Of a stretch of 31,516 nt of DNA, positions 17,748 to 22,932 are shown one piece after another. The position numbers and the translations under genes are program-made. Location of the stretch: NCBI GenBank assembly GCA_031363085.1, contig JANLTU010000098.1, positions 1 through 31,516 of the forward strand. The letters run 5' to 3'. The notes under the pieces were generated by a model. The model did not search any database. It was not told the origin of the DNA and was given only the letters and a program-made list of their open reading frames with translations. Source of the DNA: UBA6921 sp031363085 (GTDB lineage Bacteria; Pseudomonadota; Gammaproteobacteria; SG8-11). Position 1 is the stretch's first letter; each line of letters starts with the position of its first letter.

Positions 17748-17776
17748 ATTAAGCCCGCAAACTTAAAAGCTGTCAA
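17748..17776 (-). promoter_or_regulatory. Probable sigma70 promoter of the nuo operon
   Basis: On the minus strand a consensus -35 box TTGACA (17771-17776) is separated by 17 bases from CTTAAT (17748-17753), a four-of-six match to the -10 box. Transcription would start near 17740, about 70 bases before the nuoA ATG. The rest of the 365-base gap 17671-18035 holds no other gene that I can see. Confidence 0.5.
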
Positions 17777-18035
17777 GGCTACGTGGAAGCGCTACGCGCG
17801 GCGCCTATGACGCCGCAACTATTAGGCTTTAAAATACCGTCATTACGAACAGTCCAACCCTGATGGCATTTAGATTCGCAGACAGCGTTGAAGCTATCTT
17901 GGCGCCGATAGTTGGGCTCCTAATCGTGGGTAGCAAGACGAGACATTTAGCACATTGCGGAAGAGGACGCGCCATGCTCCGTACCATGACTTAAGGTGTA
18001 GGCTATAACCAGCAAACATTTCAACGGACAAGCGG

Positions 18036-18872
18036 ATGAAAGTTGTTTACTGCGGATACGATTTTTTCTGGAACGTGCTTCAGGAAGTCCTGAACGGCCA
18101 CCATCAGTTGCTTGCACTTTATACTTTTTGCACGGACGACCAGTATGATTTTAACCAAAAAGTAACGGCGCTGGCACACGGGGTGACGGCACCCATTCAC
18201 TTAACTCCAATCGCGCCACCCAGCCTTGCGCACCTCCCGCGCGAAGATCGAAATCTTCTGCTTTGCGCAGCGTATCCGCACAAGGTGCCGCTTGAAGTGA
18301 TCGCGTCGTTCGACTACGCCGTTAACCTGCATCCTTCACTGCTGCCGGACGGGCGCGGCCCGTGGCCGTTACCGTGGTCGATTTTGCACGACGATGTCAA
18401 GACCGGCGTAACGCTGCATAAATTAGATCGCAATTGGGATACCGGAGATATCCTGCTCCAAGATGAAATTGAAATCAGCAGGGATGAAAATTTAGAAAGC
18501 CTGTCAGTGAAAATACAATTGCGTGCCGCGCCGCTGCTGGGAAAATTCTTGGCCAATCCCCGCGAAATTTGGCGAAACGCACGCCCCCAGTCCAAAGGCA
18601 ACTATCAAAACCGGCCGCGTGAATCGGATCGCACCCTCGTGTGGGATACGGACGTTGCGAGCATCGACCGCGTGATTCGCGCATTTGGAAAATTTGAATC
18701 GTACGCGTGGATACAGGGCCGCAGCTATTTGGTGCGTGACGCCACCGTGTGGCAGCAACAACATGCGTACACCCCGGGCACGGTGGTCCACATGACGAAT
18801 CGGGAATTGGTGGTTGCGGCGCGCGATGGTTTAGTGTGTATGCGGCATTTCGAACCGGCCGCATATGTTTAA
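18036..18872 (+). CDS. Formyltransferase-family protein
   Basis: The 278-residue protein has the N10-formyltetrahydrofolate-dependent formyltransferase fold found in Fmt, PurN and sugar formyltransferases. The catalytic triad is visible: Asn97 and His99 in AVNLHPSLLPDGRGP, and Asp135 in WDTGDIL. The GVTLH strand between them is also typical. The C-terminal ~80 residues (from about 195) match the Fmt-like C-terminal domain only loosely. Fmt is normally ~310 residues and sits with def; this gene stands alone, so a non-tRNA substrate such as an amino sugar is quite possible, but the acceptor cannot be told. It is divergent from nuoA and convergent with the island. The ribosome binding site before the ATG is weak. 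Confidence 0.75.
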   Translation: MKVVYCGYDFFWNVLQEVLNGHHQLLALYTFCTDDQYDFNQKVTALAHGVTAPIHLTPIAPPSLAHLPREDRNLLLCAAYPHKVPLEVIASFDYAVNLHPSLLPDGRGPWPLPWSILHDDVKTGVTLHKLDRNWDTGDILLQDEIEISRDENLESLSVKIQLRAAPLLGKFLANPREIWRNARPQSKGNYQNRPRESDRTLVWDTDVASIDRVIRAFGKFESYAWIQGRSYLVRDATVWQQQHAYTPGTVVHMTNRELVVAARDGLVCMRHFEPAAYV

Positions 18873-18913
18873 GAAGCGCATGGATTCGGCCCATAGTCAT
18901 CAAATCGTGGAGT

Positions 18914-19180
18914 TTAAGCCGCTCTGATTTCCGCCAACAGGTCGGGATGGCGGTCGAGTACCTTCAGCAGCTTTACCAGCGCCAAGGGCGGCTTAGTTTT
19001 GCCGTTCTCATAGCGCGAGAATGCATTCACCCCGCCGCCGAAAATCTCAGCGGCTTCGCGCTGGTCAAGGTTGAGCTTTTTCCGCACGCTCGCGATGAAA
19101 TCCGCGATCAACGATAGCCGCGTTCACTTGTTTGCTGAACTCGCGCATCGACGCACTGGTGCGGCGTACTTTTATCCATG
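18914..19180 (-). pseudogene. Decayed MqsA-type antitoxin, HTH part
   Basis: From a TTG at 19111 the frame encodes ~65 residues: RKKLNLDQREAAEIFGGGVN, then AFSRYENGKTKPPLALVKLL, the XRE-type C-terminal DNA-binding domain of MqsA-family antitoxins. Upstream, in another frame, MREFSKQVNAAIVD matches the linker helix that precedes this domain in MqsA proteins, so a one-base insertion near GGATTTCATC breaks the gene. The N-terminal zinc-binding domain is not found up to the short repeat at 19291, and no MqsR-type toxin is next to it. The HTH fragment might still be translated from the TTG, but as an antitoxin gene it is broken. Confidence 0.65.
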
Positions 19181-19288
19181 AAATGGATTAACCTAGTTGG
19201 TTAAAATTGGCAAGCCCGTATTCCGTCTATCACTGACCATCACACACTTGATCCTTCGACAAAAACGTCTCCACTGGCGCTAGTTCAT

Positions 19289-19303
19289 AACCTGACCCCA
19301 ATG
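19289..19303 (+). repeat. Short island repeat, copy 1 (degenerate)
   Basis: AACCTGACCCCAATG shares the CTGACCCCA core with the copies at 19487, 20294 and 22137. It cuts the sdhB fragment off at its 3' side. Confidence 0.45.
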
Positions 19304-19475
19304 GCATTGCGCGTCCTCGCCGCAGGGATGCCGGAAACTCAAACTCTCATCGCGCGCTTTGATTTCGATCAAAGCATCGCGAGCATCATGTCCGGCCGAA
19401 TCTCAGCGAGCACGTGCTCCTGCATGCGCGGCTGGCATTGGTTTCGGGGTTGTAGCGGTAGATCAGGAATTTCAT
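19301..19475 (-). pseudogene. sdhB: Truncated, frameshifted 5' fragment of sdhB
   Basis: Starting at an ATG at 19475 the minus strand reads MKFLIYRYNPETNA, then after a one-base frame change PRMQEHVLAEIRPDMML, then after another DALIEIKARDESLSFR. Together these reproduce the N-terminus of the succinate dehydrogenase iron-sulfur subunit (consensus like IYRYNPE...KPRMQ...DMMLLDALI.IK...LSFRRSCREG). A degraded Cys region (HPCGEDAQC) follows, then the homology ends at the short repeat at 19289. Only about 58 of ~235 codons remain, with two apparent single-base deletions, so it is dead. It lies on the sdhCDA strand, about 3.5 kb after the sdhA stop. Confidence 0.8.
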
Positions 19476-19486
19476 TTAAGAGTCCG

Positions 19487-19507
19487 TTGGTGTCTGACCC
19501 CATTTTT
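19487..19507 (+). repeat. Short island repeat, copy 2
   Basis: TTGGTGTCTGACCCCATTT occurs here and identically at 22137-22156, about 2.65 kb away in the same orientation. It lies between the sdhB fragment and higA. Confidence 0.7.
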
Positions 19508-19518
19508 CGTATCCCGAT

Positions 19519-19836
19519 TTACGCGGCGACAATTTCCAAGCCGTTTTTCTGCACCAGATGCAGCAGCTTAAGGGCGGTGCCGGTGGGCCGCTTTTGACCG
19601 ATCTCCCACTTCTGTACCGTCGAAACGCTGGTATTCAGCAGTGCGGCAAAAACCGCCTGGCTGACGTGGTAAGTCTGGCGAATTTTTTTAATTTCTGCAG
19701 GCTTCAGCGGCTCGACTGGAGGCAAACTCAACCGATCAAATTCCCGTAACGTGATCTGATCCATCACGCCTGCGTCAAACAGGCCCTTAGCCGTTTCGTG
19801 CACCGCCTCAAGAATTGCTGATTTCTTTTTACGCAT
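19519..19836 (-). CDS. higA: HigA-like XRE-family antitoxin
   Basis: The 105-residue protein is a helix-turn-helix antitoxin of the HigA/NadS type. The N-terminal half (KSAILEAVHETAKGLFDAGV) is the toxin-contacting part. The C-terminal half is the XRE-type HTH: IKKIRQTYHVSQAVFAALLN, then TSVSTVQKWEIGQKRP. It would neutralise the co-encoded RelE/HigB-like toxin and repress the operon. The toxin gene comes first and its last eight bases overlap the antitoxin start, so the pair is translationally coupled. The 3' end abuts repeat copy 2. Both genes look intact. Confidence 0.85.
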   Translation of the reverse strand: MRKKKSAILEAVHETAKGLFDAGVMDQITLREFDRLSLPPVEPLKPAEIKKIRQTYHVSQAVFAALLNTSVSTVQKWEIGQKRPTGTALKLLHLVQKNGLEIVAA

Positions 19837-20203
19837 CGCAACAGACCTCTATCAGTTCGTCGGCACGCTGAGCTTTGTCTAAAGCTGATGGCGTCAGCGA
19901 CAGCAAATGTGCGGCAAGTTTCTTCAATGCATCGGCTTCATCCTTGTCGATGTTACTGCGTTCGTTTTTCGGGAATCCATAAATGAAAATCCATCGGTTA
20001 CCTTTATTGGTCGCCACCAGAGTGCGAAACCCACCGCTTTTTCCCTGACCAGGTCTGGCAACCCGTTTCTTCACGAGCCCGCCGCCCAAATCGGCATCGT
20101 AGAGACCCTCCGCCATTTCACGCACCGCCACGCAGAGAGTGGGTGTGCTAAGTCCATGCTTTCTGGCCCAGCGATCAAACCACCGGGTTTTGTAGATCGA
20201 CAT
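19829..20203 (-). CDS. higB: HigB/RelE-like toxin (PF06296 type)
   Basis: The ~124-residue protein belongs to the RelE-like toxins that pair with HigA-type antitoxins and are expected to cleave mRNA on the ribosome. Family segments seen are YKTRWFDRWARKHGL at the N-terminus, REMAEGLYDADLGGGLVKKR, GKSGGFRTLVA and the RWIFIYGFPKNERSNI strand, ending in an Ala/Leu-rich C-terminal helix. I start it at the ATG at 20203 because AAGGGGGT lies directly upstream; a longer reading to 20260 has no such site. Toxin-first order with an eight-base overlap onto higA is typical of this subtype. A perfect palindrome upstream probably serves in autoregulation. Confidence 0.85.
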   Translation of the reverse strand: MSIYKTRWFDRWARKHGLSTPTLCVAVREMAEGLYDADLGGGLVKKRVARPGQGKSGGFRTLVATNKGNRWIFIYGFPKNERSNIDKDEADALKKLAAHLLSLTPSALDKAQRADELIEVCCDA

Positions 20204-20234
20204 TCTTACCCCCTTCCTGCCCCCATCATCAATG

Positions 20235-20249
20235 TAGCACTTAGTGCTA
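20235..20249. promoter_or_regulatory. Palindromic operator candidate of higBA
   Basis: TAGCACT-T-AGTGCTA is a perfect 7+7 palindrome, 31 bases upstream of the higB ATG. It overlaps a TATAGC-like -10 element on the minus strand. A dimeric HigA binding here would shut off transcription, the usual scheme for this family. The sequence is seen; the role is inferred. Confidence 0.5.
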
Positions 20250-20293
20250 TAAGGATGCAAGTCGATGCCGGTTGATATTCATGTAGTGGCGTT

Positions 20294-20313
20294 AATTGGA
20301 GTCTGACCCTAAT
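20294..20313 (+). repeat. Short island repeat, copy 3 (degenerate)
   Basis: AATTGGAGTCTGACCCTAAT keeps ATTGG.GTCTGACCC of the other copies. It lies between the higBA unit and the DUF2442 gene. Confidence 0.55.
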
Positions 20314-20342
20314 AGTGAAGCAGCGCACTCCTCCCCCCGGCA

Positions 20343-20642
20343 TCATGCTGCCGAGCGTTCCCATTTTTTGGCACGGGTAATCAATTCTTGTTCGTAGCGT
20401 GGCCAGTCATGCAACGTCTCCGGATCAAAATCGGCGCCGTTGGGCCACACCAGCGTGTGGATTTCCGGATCGATACTGACCTGATTAAACAACTGCAAAT
20501 CACGCAACGGCCCATACAGCTCGCCCGCGAGCACAGGTTCAAAAAAAATGACACGCTCGTTGTCATCGTCAAACCAGATGCGAAGGGTATACGGTCCGTC
20601 AACCTGGAAAGAGCGGACACGATAGATCAGATGTGTAGTCAT
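20343..20642 (-). CDS. DUF2442-family protein
   Basis: The ~99-residue protein begins at the ATG at 20642 (MTTHLIYRVRSFQVDGPYTL), preceded by GAGGTG; an upstream in-frame GTG is less likely. The pattern LRIWFDDDNERVIFFEPVL and GELYGPLRDLQLFNQVSIDP, then HTLVWPNGADFDPETLHDW, is that of DUF2442 proteins. DUF2442 genes commonly sit next to DUF4160 genes and have been suggested to form toxin-antitoxin-like pairs, with DUF2442 resembling a DNA-binding NE0471 fold. Here the DUF4160 partner directly upstream is only a fragment, so this gene is probably an orphan. A well-known molecular function is lacking. Confidence 0.8.
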   Translation of the reverse strand: MTTHLIYRVRSFQVDGPYTLRIWFDDDNERVIFFEPVLAGELYGPLRDLQLFNQVSIDPEIHTLVWPNGADFDPETLHDWPRYEQELITRAKKWERSAA

Positions 20643-20652
20643 GGTGCGCACC

Positions 20653-20775
20653 TCATTTCAAAGGCAGGATGGGAGTGGGTTTGCGCCCATCTTGCAACAA
20701 CTGCCAATCGCAGACGAGCTCCGCTTGATGCAGTTCTGCCCATGCTTCCACAAGCCGGTGTTGACGTTTTGGCAG
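20653..20775 (-). pseudogene. 3' fragment of a DUF4160 gene
   Basis: The last 40 codons upstream of DUF2442 read LPKRQHRLVEAWAELHQAEL, then VCDWQLLQDGRKPTPILPLK and a stop. This matches the C-terminal helix of DUF4160 proteins (RQ..LV.AW...H..EL..DW.L...G..P..I.PL). The N-terminal RFFFYS..HEPPHVHV region, the core of the family, is missing: the frame upstream becomes the end of the 53-codon ORF in another frame. The gene was therefore truncated at its 5' end when the zeta module and the DUF2442 module were joined, with the breakpoint at about 20776-20804. Confidence 0.65.
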
Positions 20776-20804
20776 AAGGGAACGACCCGACGGAATCGGG
20801 CAAT

Positions 20805-20966
20805 CTACTTGGCCGTGGCGACCCGAGCCAAAACCCGGTTCTGGCTTTCGGAGGCTTTTTCCAGCACGCGCTTGTAGATGCGTTTCTTCTCAGCAGAAGA
20901 CGCATTGCGGATGAACTCCGAGAACGGAGTCGAAGCGACGGCTTTAGGTTTACTCTTGAAAATCAT
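20805..20966 (-). CDS. 53-residue basic protein downstream of the zeta toxin
   Basis: An uninterrupted ORF from the ATG at 20966 gives MIFKSKPKAVASTPFSEFIR, then NASSAEKKRIYKRVLEKASE and a short tail. It is Lys/Arg-rich with a predicted amphipathic helix in the middle. It starts 36 bases after the zeta-toxin stop on the same strand. I recall similar short proteins beside zeta-like kinase genes but cannot name a family. A cognate antitoxin or accessory protein is a reasonable guess from position. The ribosome binding site is weak, so coupling to the toxin mRNA may matter. Confidence 0.55.
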   Translation of the reverse strand: MIFKSKPKAVASTPFSEFIRNASSAEKKRIYKRVLEKASESQNRVLARVATAK

Positions 20967-21002
20967 GGCTGGAAACTCTGTCAGAAACTTCGTCTATTGA
21001 AA

Positions 21003-21719
21003 TCATTGTAAACCAAGAATGCGTCGAACGTCGCTAACGCTGTAGTTCTCCGGAATATGGTTGTCGATCTGGTCAACCCCGGCCCGGTAGAACTGCTGCG
21101 AGCCATCATTGTTTTTCATCAGCAAATCCACATAGATCTCCTTGCCGAACTTGGCTTTCAGACTATTGACTGCGTCGCGGGCAGCGAAATACTGACGGGC
21201 AAAATCTTCCGGCTGAATCCGGCGGCCATCGGCCGCTTCCCGGGCCTGCACGAATTTCCAGGCCTGTTCGGGCTCCTGATACACATACAGTATCTGCACC
21301 GTCCTGCGCCTCTTTAACGACCGCTCGATATTCTTTTCCGCCACGCTGTAACTGGATAGCGTCCCATCGAGCAAAAAACTTTGTTGTTGGTCAAGCGCAA
21401 GATCGTGAATCCGTTCGACGATGGGGGTCACCGCGCGCTGAAACAACCACGCGTTATTGCCGGTGTAGCCGGGCAGTTCCGCGCGCAGCTTGTCCGGGTC
21501 GATGCGCAGTATCTTGGCACCGTCTGCACCCTTGAGATTCAGTAGTTCAATCGAAGCTTCCGTCTTGCCCGCGCCCGGCGAACCCGCCATGAATACCGAC
21601 ACCGGATTGGCTTCGGGGACGAAAATCTCGGGATTGGTCAACCGCCGGGCGATCACGGTCCGATGTTTCTTCGCGTAATCCCACGCCACCTGCGCGATGC
21701 GTTCTTCATCCAGAGTCAT
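21003..21719 (-). CDS. Zeta-toxin family kinase
   Basis: The ~238-residue protein is a P-loop kinase of the zeta/PezT type. Known members phosphorylate UDP-N-acetylglucosamine or related nucleotide sugars and so poison cell-wall synthesis. Visible are Walker A (FMAGSPGAGKTEAS, about residues 44-57), KILRIDPDKLRAELPGY (substrate Asp region), FLLDGTLSSYSVAEKNIERS, and ILYVYQEPEQAWKFVQAREA with the later Arg-rich segment. The start is the ATG at 21719 (MTLDEERIAQ), which overlaps the TGA of a small upstream ORF as ATGA; a GTG six bases earlier is possible. It is longer than the minimal PezT core but lacks a fused antitoxin domain. Flanking small ORFs on both sides are candidate antitoxins. Confidence 0.85.
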   Translation of the reverse strand: MTLDEERIAQVAWDYAKKHRTVIARRLTNPEIFVPEANPVSVFMAGSPGAGKTEASIELLNLKGADGAKILRIDPDKLRAELPGYTGNNAWLFQRAVTPIVERIHDLALDQQQSFLLDGTLSSYSVAEKNIERSLKRRRTVQILYVYQEPEQAWKFVQAREAADGRRIQPEDFARQYFAARDAVNSLKAKFGKEIYVDLLMKNNDGSQQFYRAGVDQIDNHIPENYSVSDVRRILGLQ

Positions 21720-21844
21720 TTCCACGGGGAGGTTTCGGATGTGGCTTTTTTCATGGCGGCGAGCTTGCGTGCGGGTAGAGGGCGACTTGGTTTTGCCCTT
21801 CCCATCGCGTGAGCTTTAAAGGATTCGAAGTGTAGCGTCACCTT
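21716..21844 (-). CDS. Candidate 42-codon leader ORF overlapping zeta toxin
   Basis: From a GTG at about 21844, preceded by AAAAGG, an open frame of 42 codons runs through MGRAKPSRPLPARKLAAMKK to a TGA that overlaps the toxin ATG (ATGA). Its product would be small and basic. The ATGA overlap is typical of translational coupling, and a tiny antitoxin or leader peptide would fit, but there is no recognisable homology and the ORF is short enough to be chance. Alternative internal ATG starts exist. Confidence 0.25.
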   Translation of the reverse strand, partial: KVTLHFESFKAHAMGRAKPSRPLPARKLAAMKKATSETSPWK

Positions 21845-21887
21845 TTCCCATCCCCTTTTCCCAATTCTTCTTCGAGTCGAAGTTGAG

Positions 21888-22085
21888 TTACAGCAGCGCT
21901 GTTAAGCACTCTTGAATCTCACCTTCATCTTTAACAATTTTTCCGTTTCGATACACCACGACATACCCGCTCGACCGTTGCACACGATCACGCGCACGCA
22001 GCGCCGCACGACGTAATGCAACCTCCGAATTGATTATAGTGGGATCGGGCTTTGCGTTTTTCTCGTTACGTGCCACACCTCTCAT
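21888..22085 (-). CDS. Small basic protein of unknown function
   Basis: A 65-residue ORF from the ATG at 22085, preceded by GAAGGG at suitable spacing. The sequence starts MRGVARNEKNAKPDPTIINS, has an Ala/Arg-rich helix (EVALRRAALRARDRVQR) and a small beta-hairpin-like end (GYVVVYRNGKIVKDEGEIQE). I do not recognise a family. The basic helix followed by VVVYRNGKIV resembles the shape of small conserved proteins near toxin genes, and it lies 162 bases upstream of the zeta toxin on the same strand. A role as antitoxin or repressor for that module is possible but unsupported by motifs. Confidence 0.5.
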   Translation of the reverse strand: MRGVARNEKNAKPDPTIINSEVALRRAALRARDRVQRSSGYVVVYRNGKIVKDEGEIQECLTALL

Positions 22086-22136
22086 GCGTTGCGCCCTTCG
22101 TCAATTAATGCTGGATTTACTGCTGAATTATCTCTA

Positions 22137-22156
22137 TTGGTGTCTGACCCCATTTG
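22137..22156 (+). repeat. Short island repeat, copy 4
   Basis: The 19-base TTGGTGTCTGACCCCATTT is identical to copy 2 at 19487 and in the same orientation. It marks the border between the 22.2-kb unknown gene and the zeta module. Confidence 0.7.
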
Positions 22157-22183
22157 CCCTCAATTGATTCTCGTGTGAAGCCG

Positions 22184-22849
22184 TCATGGCTTGCCTTCGA
22201 GCGTGTACTTGCTCGGATTCGCTGCAAGCTCTGCAGACAGCTTCTCAAACGAGCTAATGTTCTCTGAAAATGCGATTGTTTTTTCGGTCACTGAGTGACT
22301 CTTCAACACGCCCAGAAGAACCTTCCCGTATTCTGTTGATGAGGCGCGTAGAACATAGCTGTACTGCTGCGCTATATACGCTGGCGGCGATACAGGCGTG
22401 CCTATAGTTGAAGAGTACTTCGACAACACCTTGAGCGAAAGCGCGTTGGGATCGACGTCGTAGATTGCGCCGTTCGCCAGCCACATTGCCTCTTTGTCCG
22501 TCGGGCCTTTCGCGGGAATTAGATAGGTGCTGTGCGTCTTCGTTGTTGTGTCAAGAACCTGAATCCCGGTGACCCATCGACCTTTATCTGTTTTCACAGG
22601 AGCCATGACCAAAACGGCAGCGGTGACAGGCTTAGAGAGCTCATCCTTGGCGATGCGAACTCCCACGTCAGGAAGGGCCGTTGCTATCCGATCAATACGA
22701 TTAGCGTGCTCGCTGAATTTCGCGTCAACCTTTGCTTCAAGGCTTCCGAGGTTGCGATTCATTCCATACGTTTGGTTTATTAACCAACCGCCGCCGCCAA
22801 CAATAACTACACCGATTACGATCTCGGGGATTTTGTCCTGCCAAGCCAT
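22184..22849 (-). CDS. Membrane-anchored protein of unknown function
   Basis: The 221-residue protein starts MAWQDKIPEIVIGVVIVGGG with one hydrophobic N-terminal helix (residues ~8-25), then a short coiled-coil-prone stretch (LGSLEAKVDAKFSEHANRID). The remaining soluble domain has repeated strands such as GRWVTGIQVLDTTTKTHSTY and YSYVLRASSTEYGKVLLGVL. No catalytic motif is evident. It sits where sdhB would be expected, 83 bases after sdhA, and it is flanked on its 3' side by island repeat copy 4, so it is probably cargo of the same insertion. Confidence 0.6.
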   Translation of the reverse strand: MAWQDKIPEIVIGVVIVGGGGWLINQTYGMNRNLGSLEAKVDAKFSEHANRIDRIATALPDVGVRIAKDELSKPVTAAVLVMAPVKTDKGRWVTGIQVLDTTTKTHSTYLIPAKGPTDKEAMWLANGAIYDVDPNALSLKVLSKYSSTIGTPVSPPAYIAQQYSYVLRASSTEYGKVLLGVLKSHSVTEKTIAFSENISSFEKLSAELAANPSKYTLEGKP

Positions 22850-22932
22850 AGCCTAACCTCCATCAAACGCACCATGAGTAGCCCTATTTAGGTTCCAACA
22901 ACTCGGGGCAGGACGCATCCACCACCCCCAAT

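Noticed and set aside
17671..18035. Search for secG or tRNA-Leu upstream of nuoA, and for any RNA gene here
   Set aside because: No cloverleaf, T-loop or SecG-like frame can be found; only a promoter candidate is supported.
20639..20905. 88-codon open frame on the minus strand between DUF2442 and the zeta toxin
   Set aside because: It is in a different frame from both the DUF4160 fragment and the 53-codon ORF, which have family-like or clean sequence. Its own translation is Ser/Pro/Arg-rich noise.
22850..22857. GTTAGGC just upstream of the 22.2-kb gene, resembling an integron attC core site
   Set aside because: No matching partner core (RYYYAAC pair) or attC-like fold is found at the other end of the gene and there is no integrase, so a gene-cassette origin is not supported.
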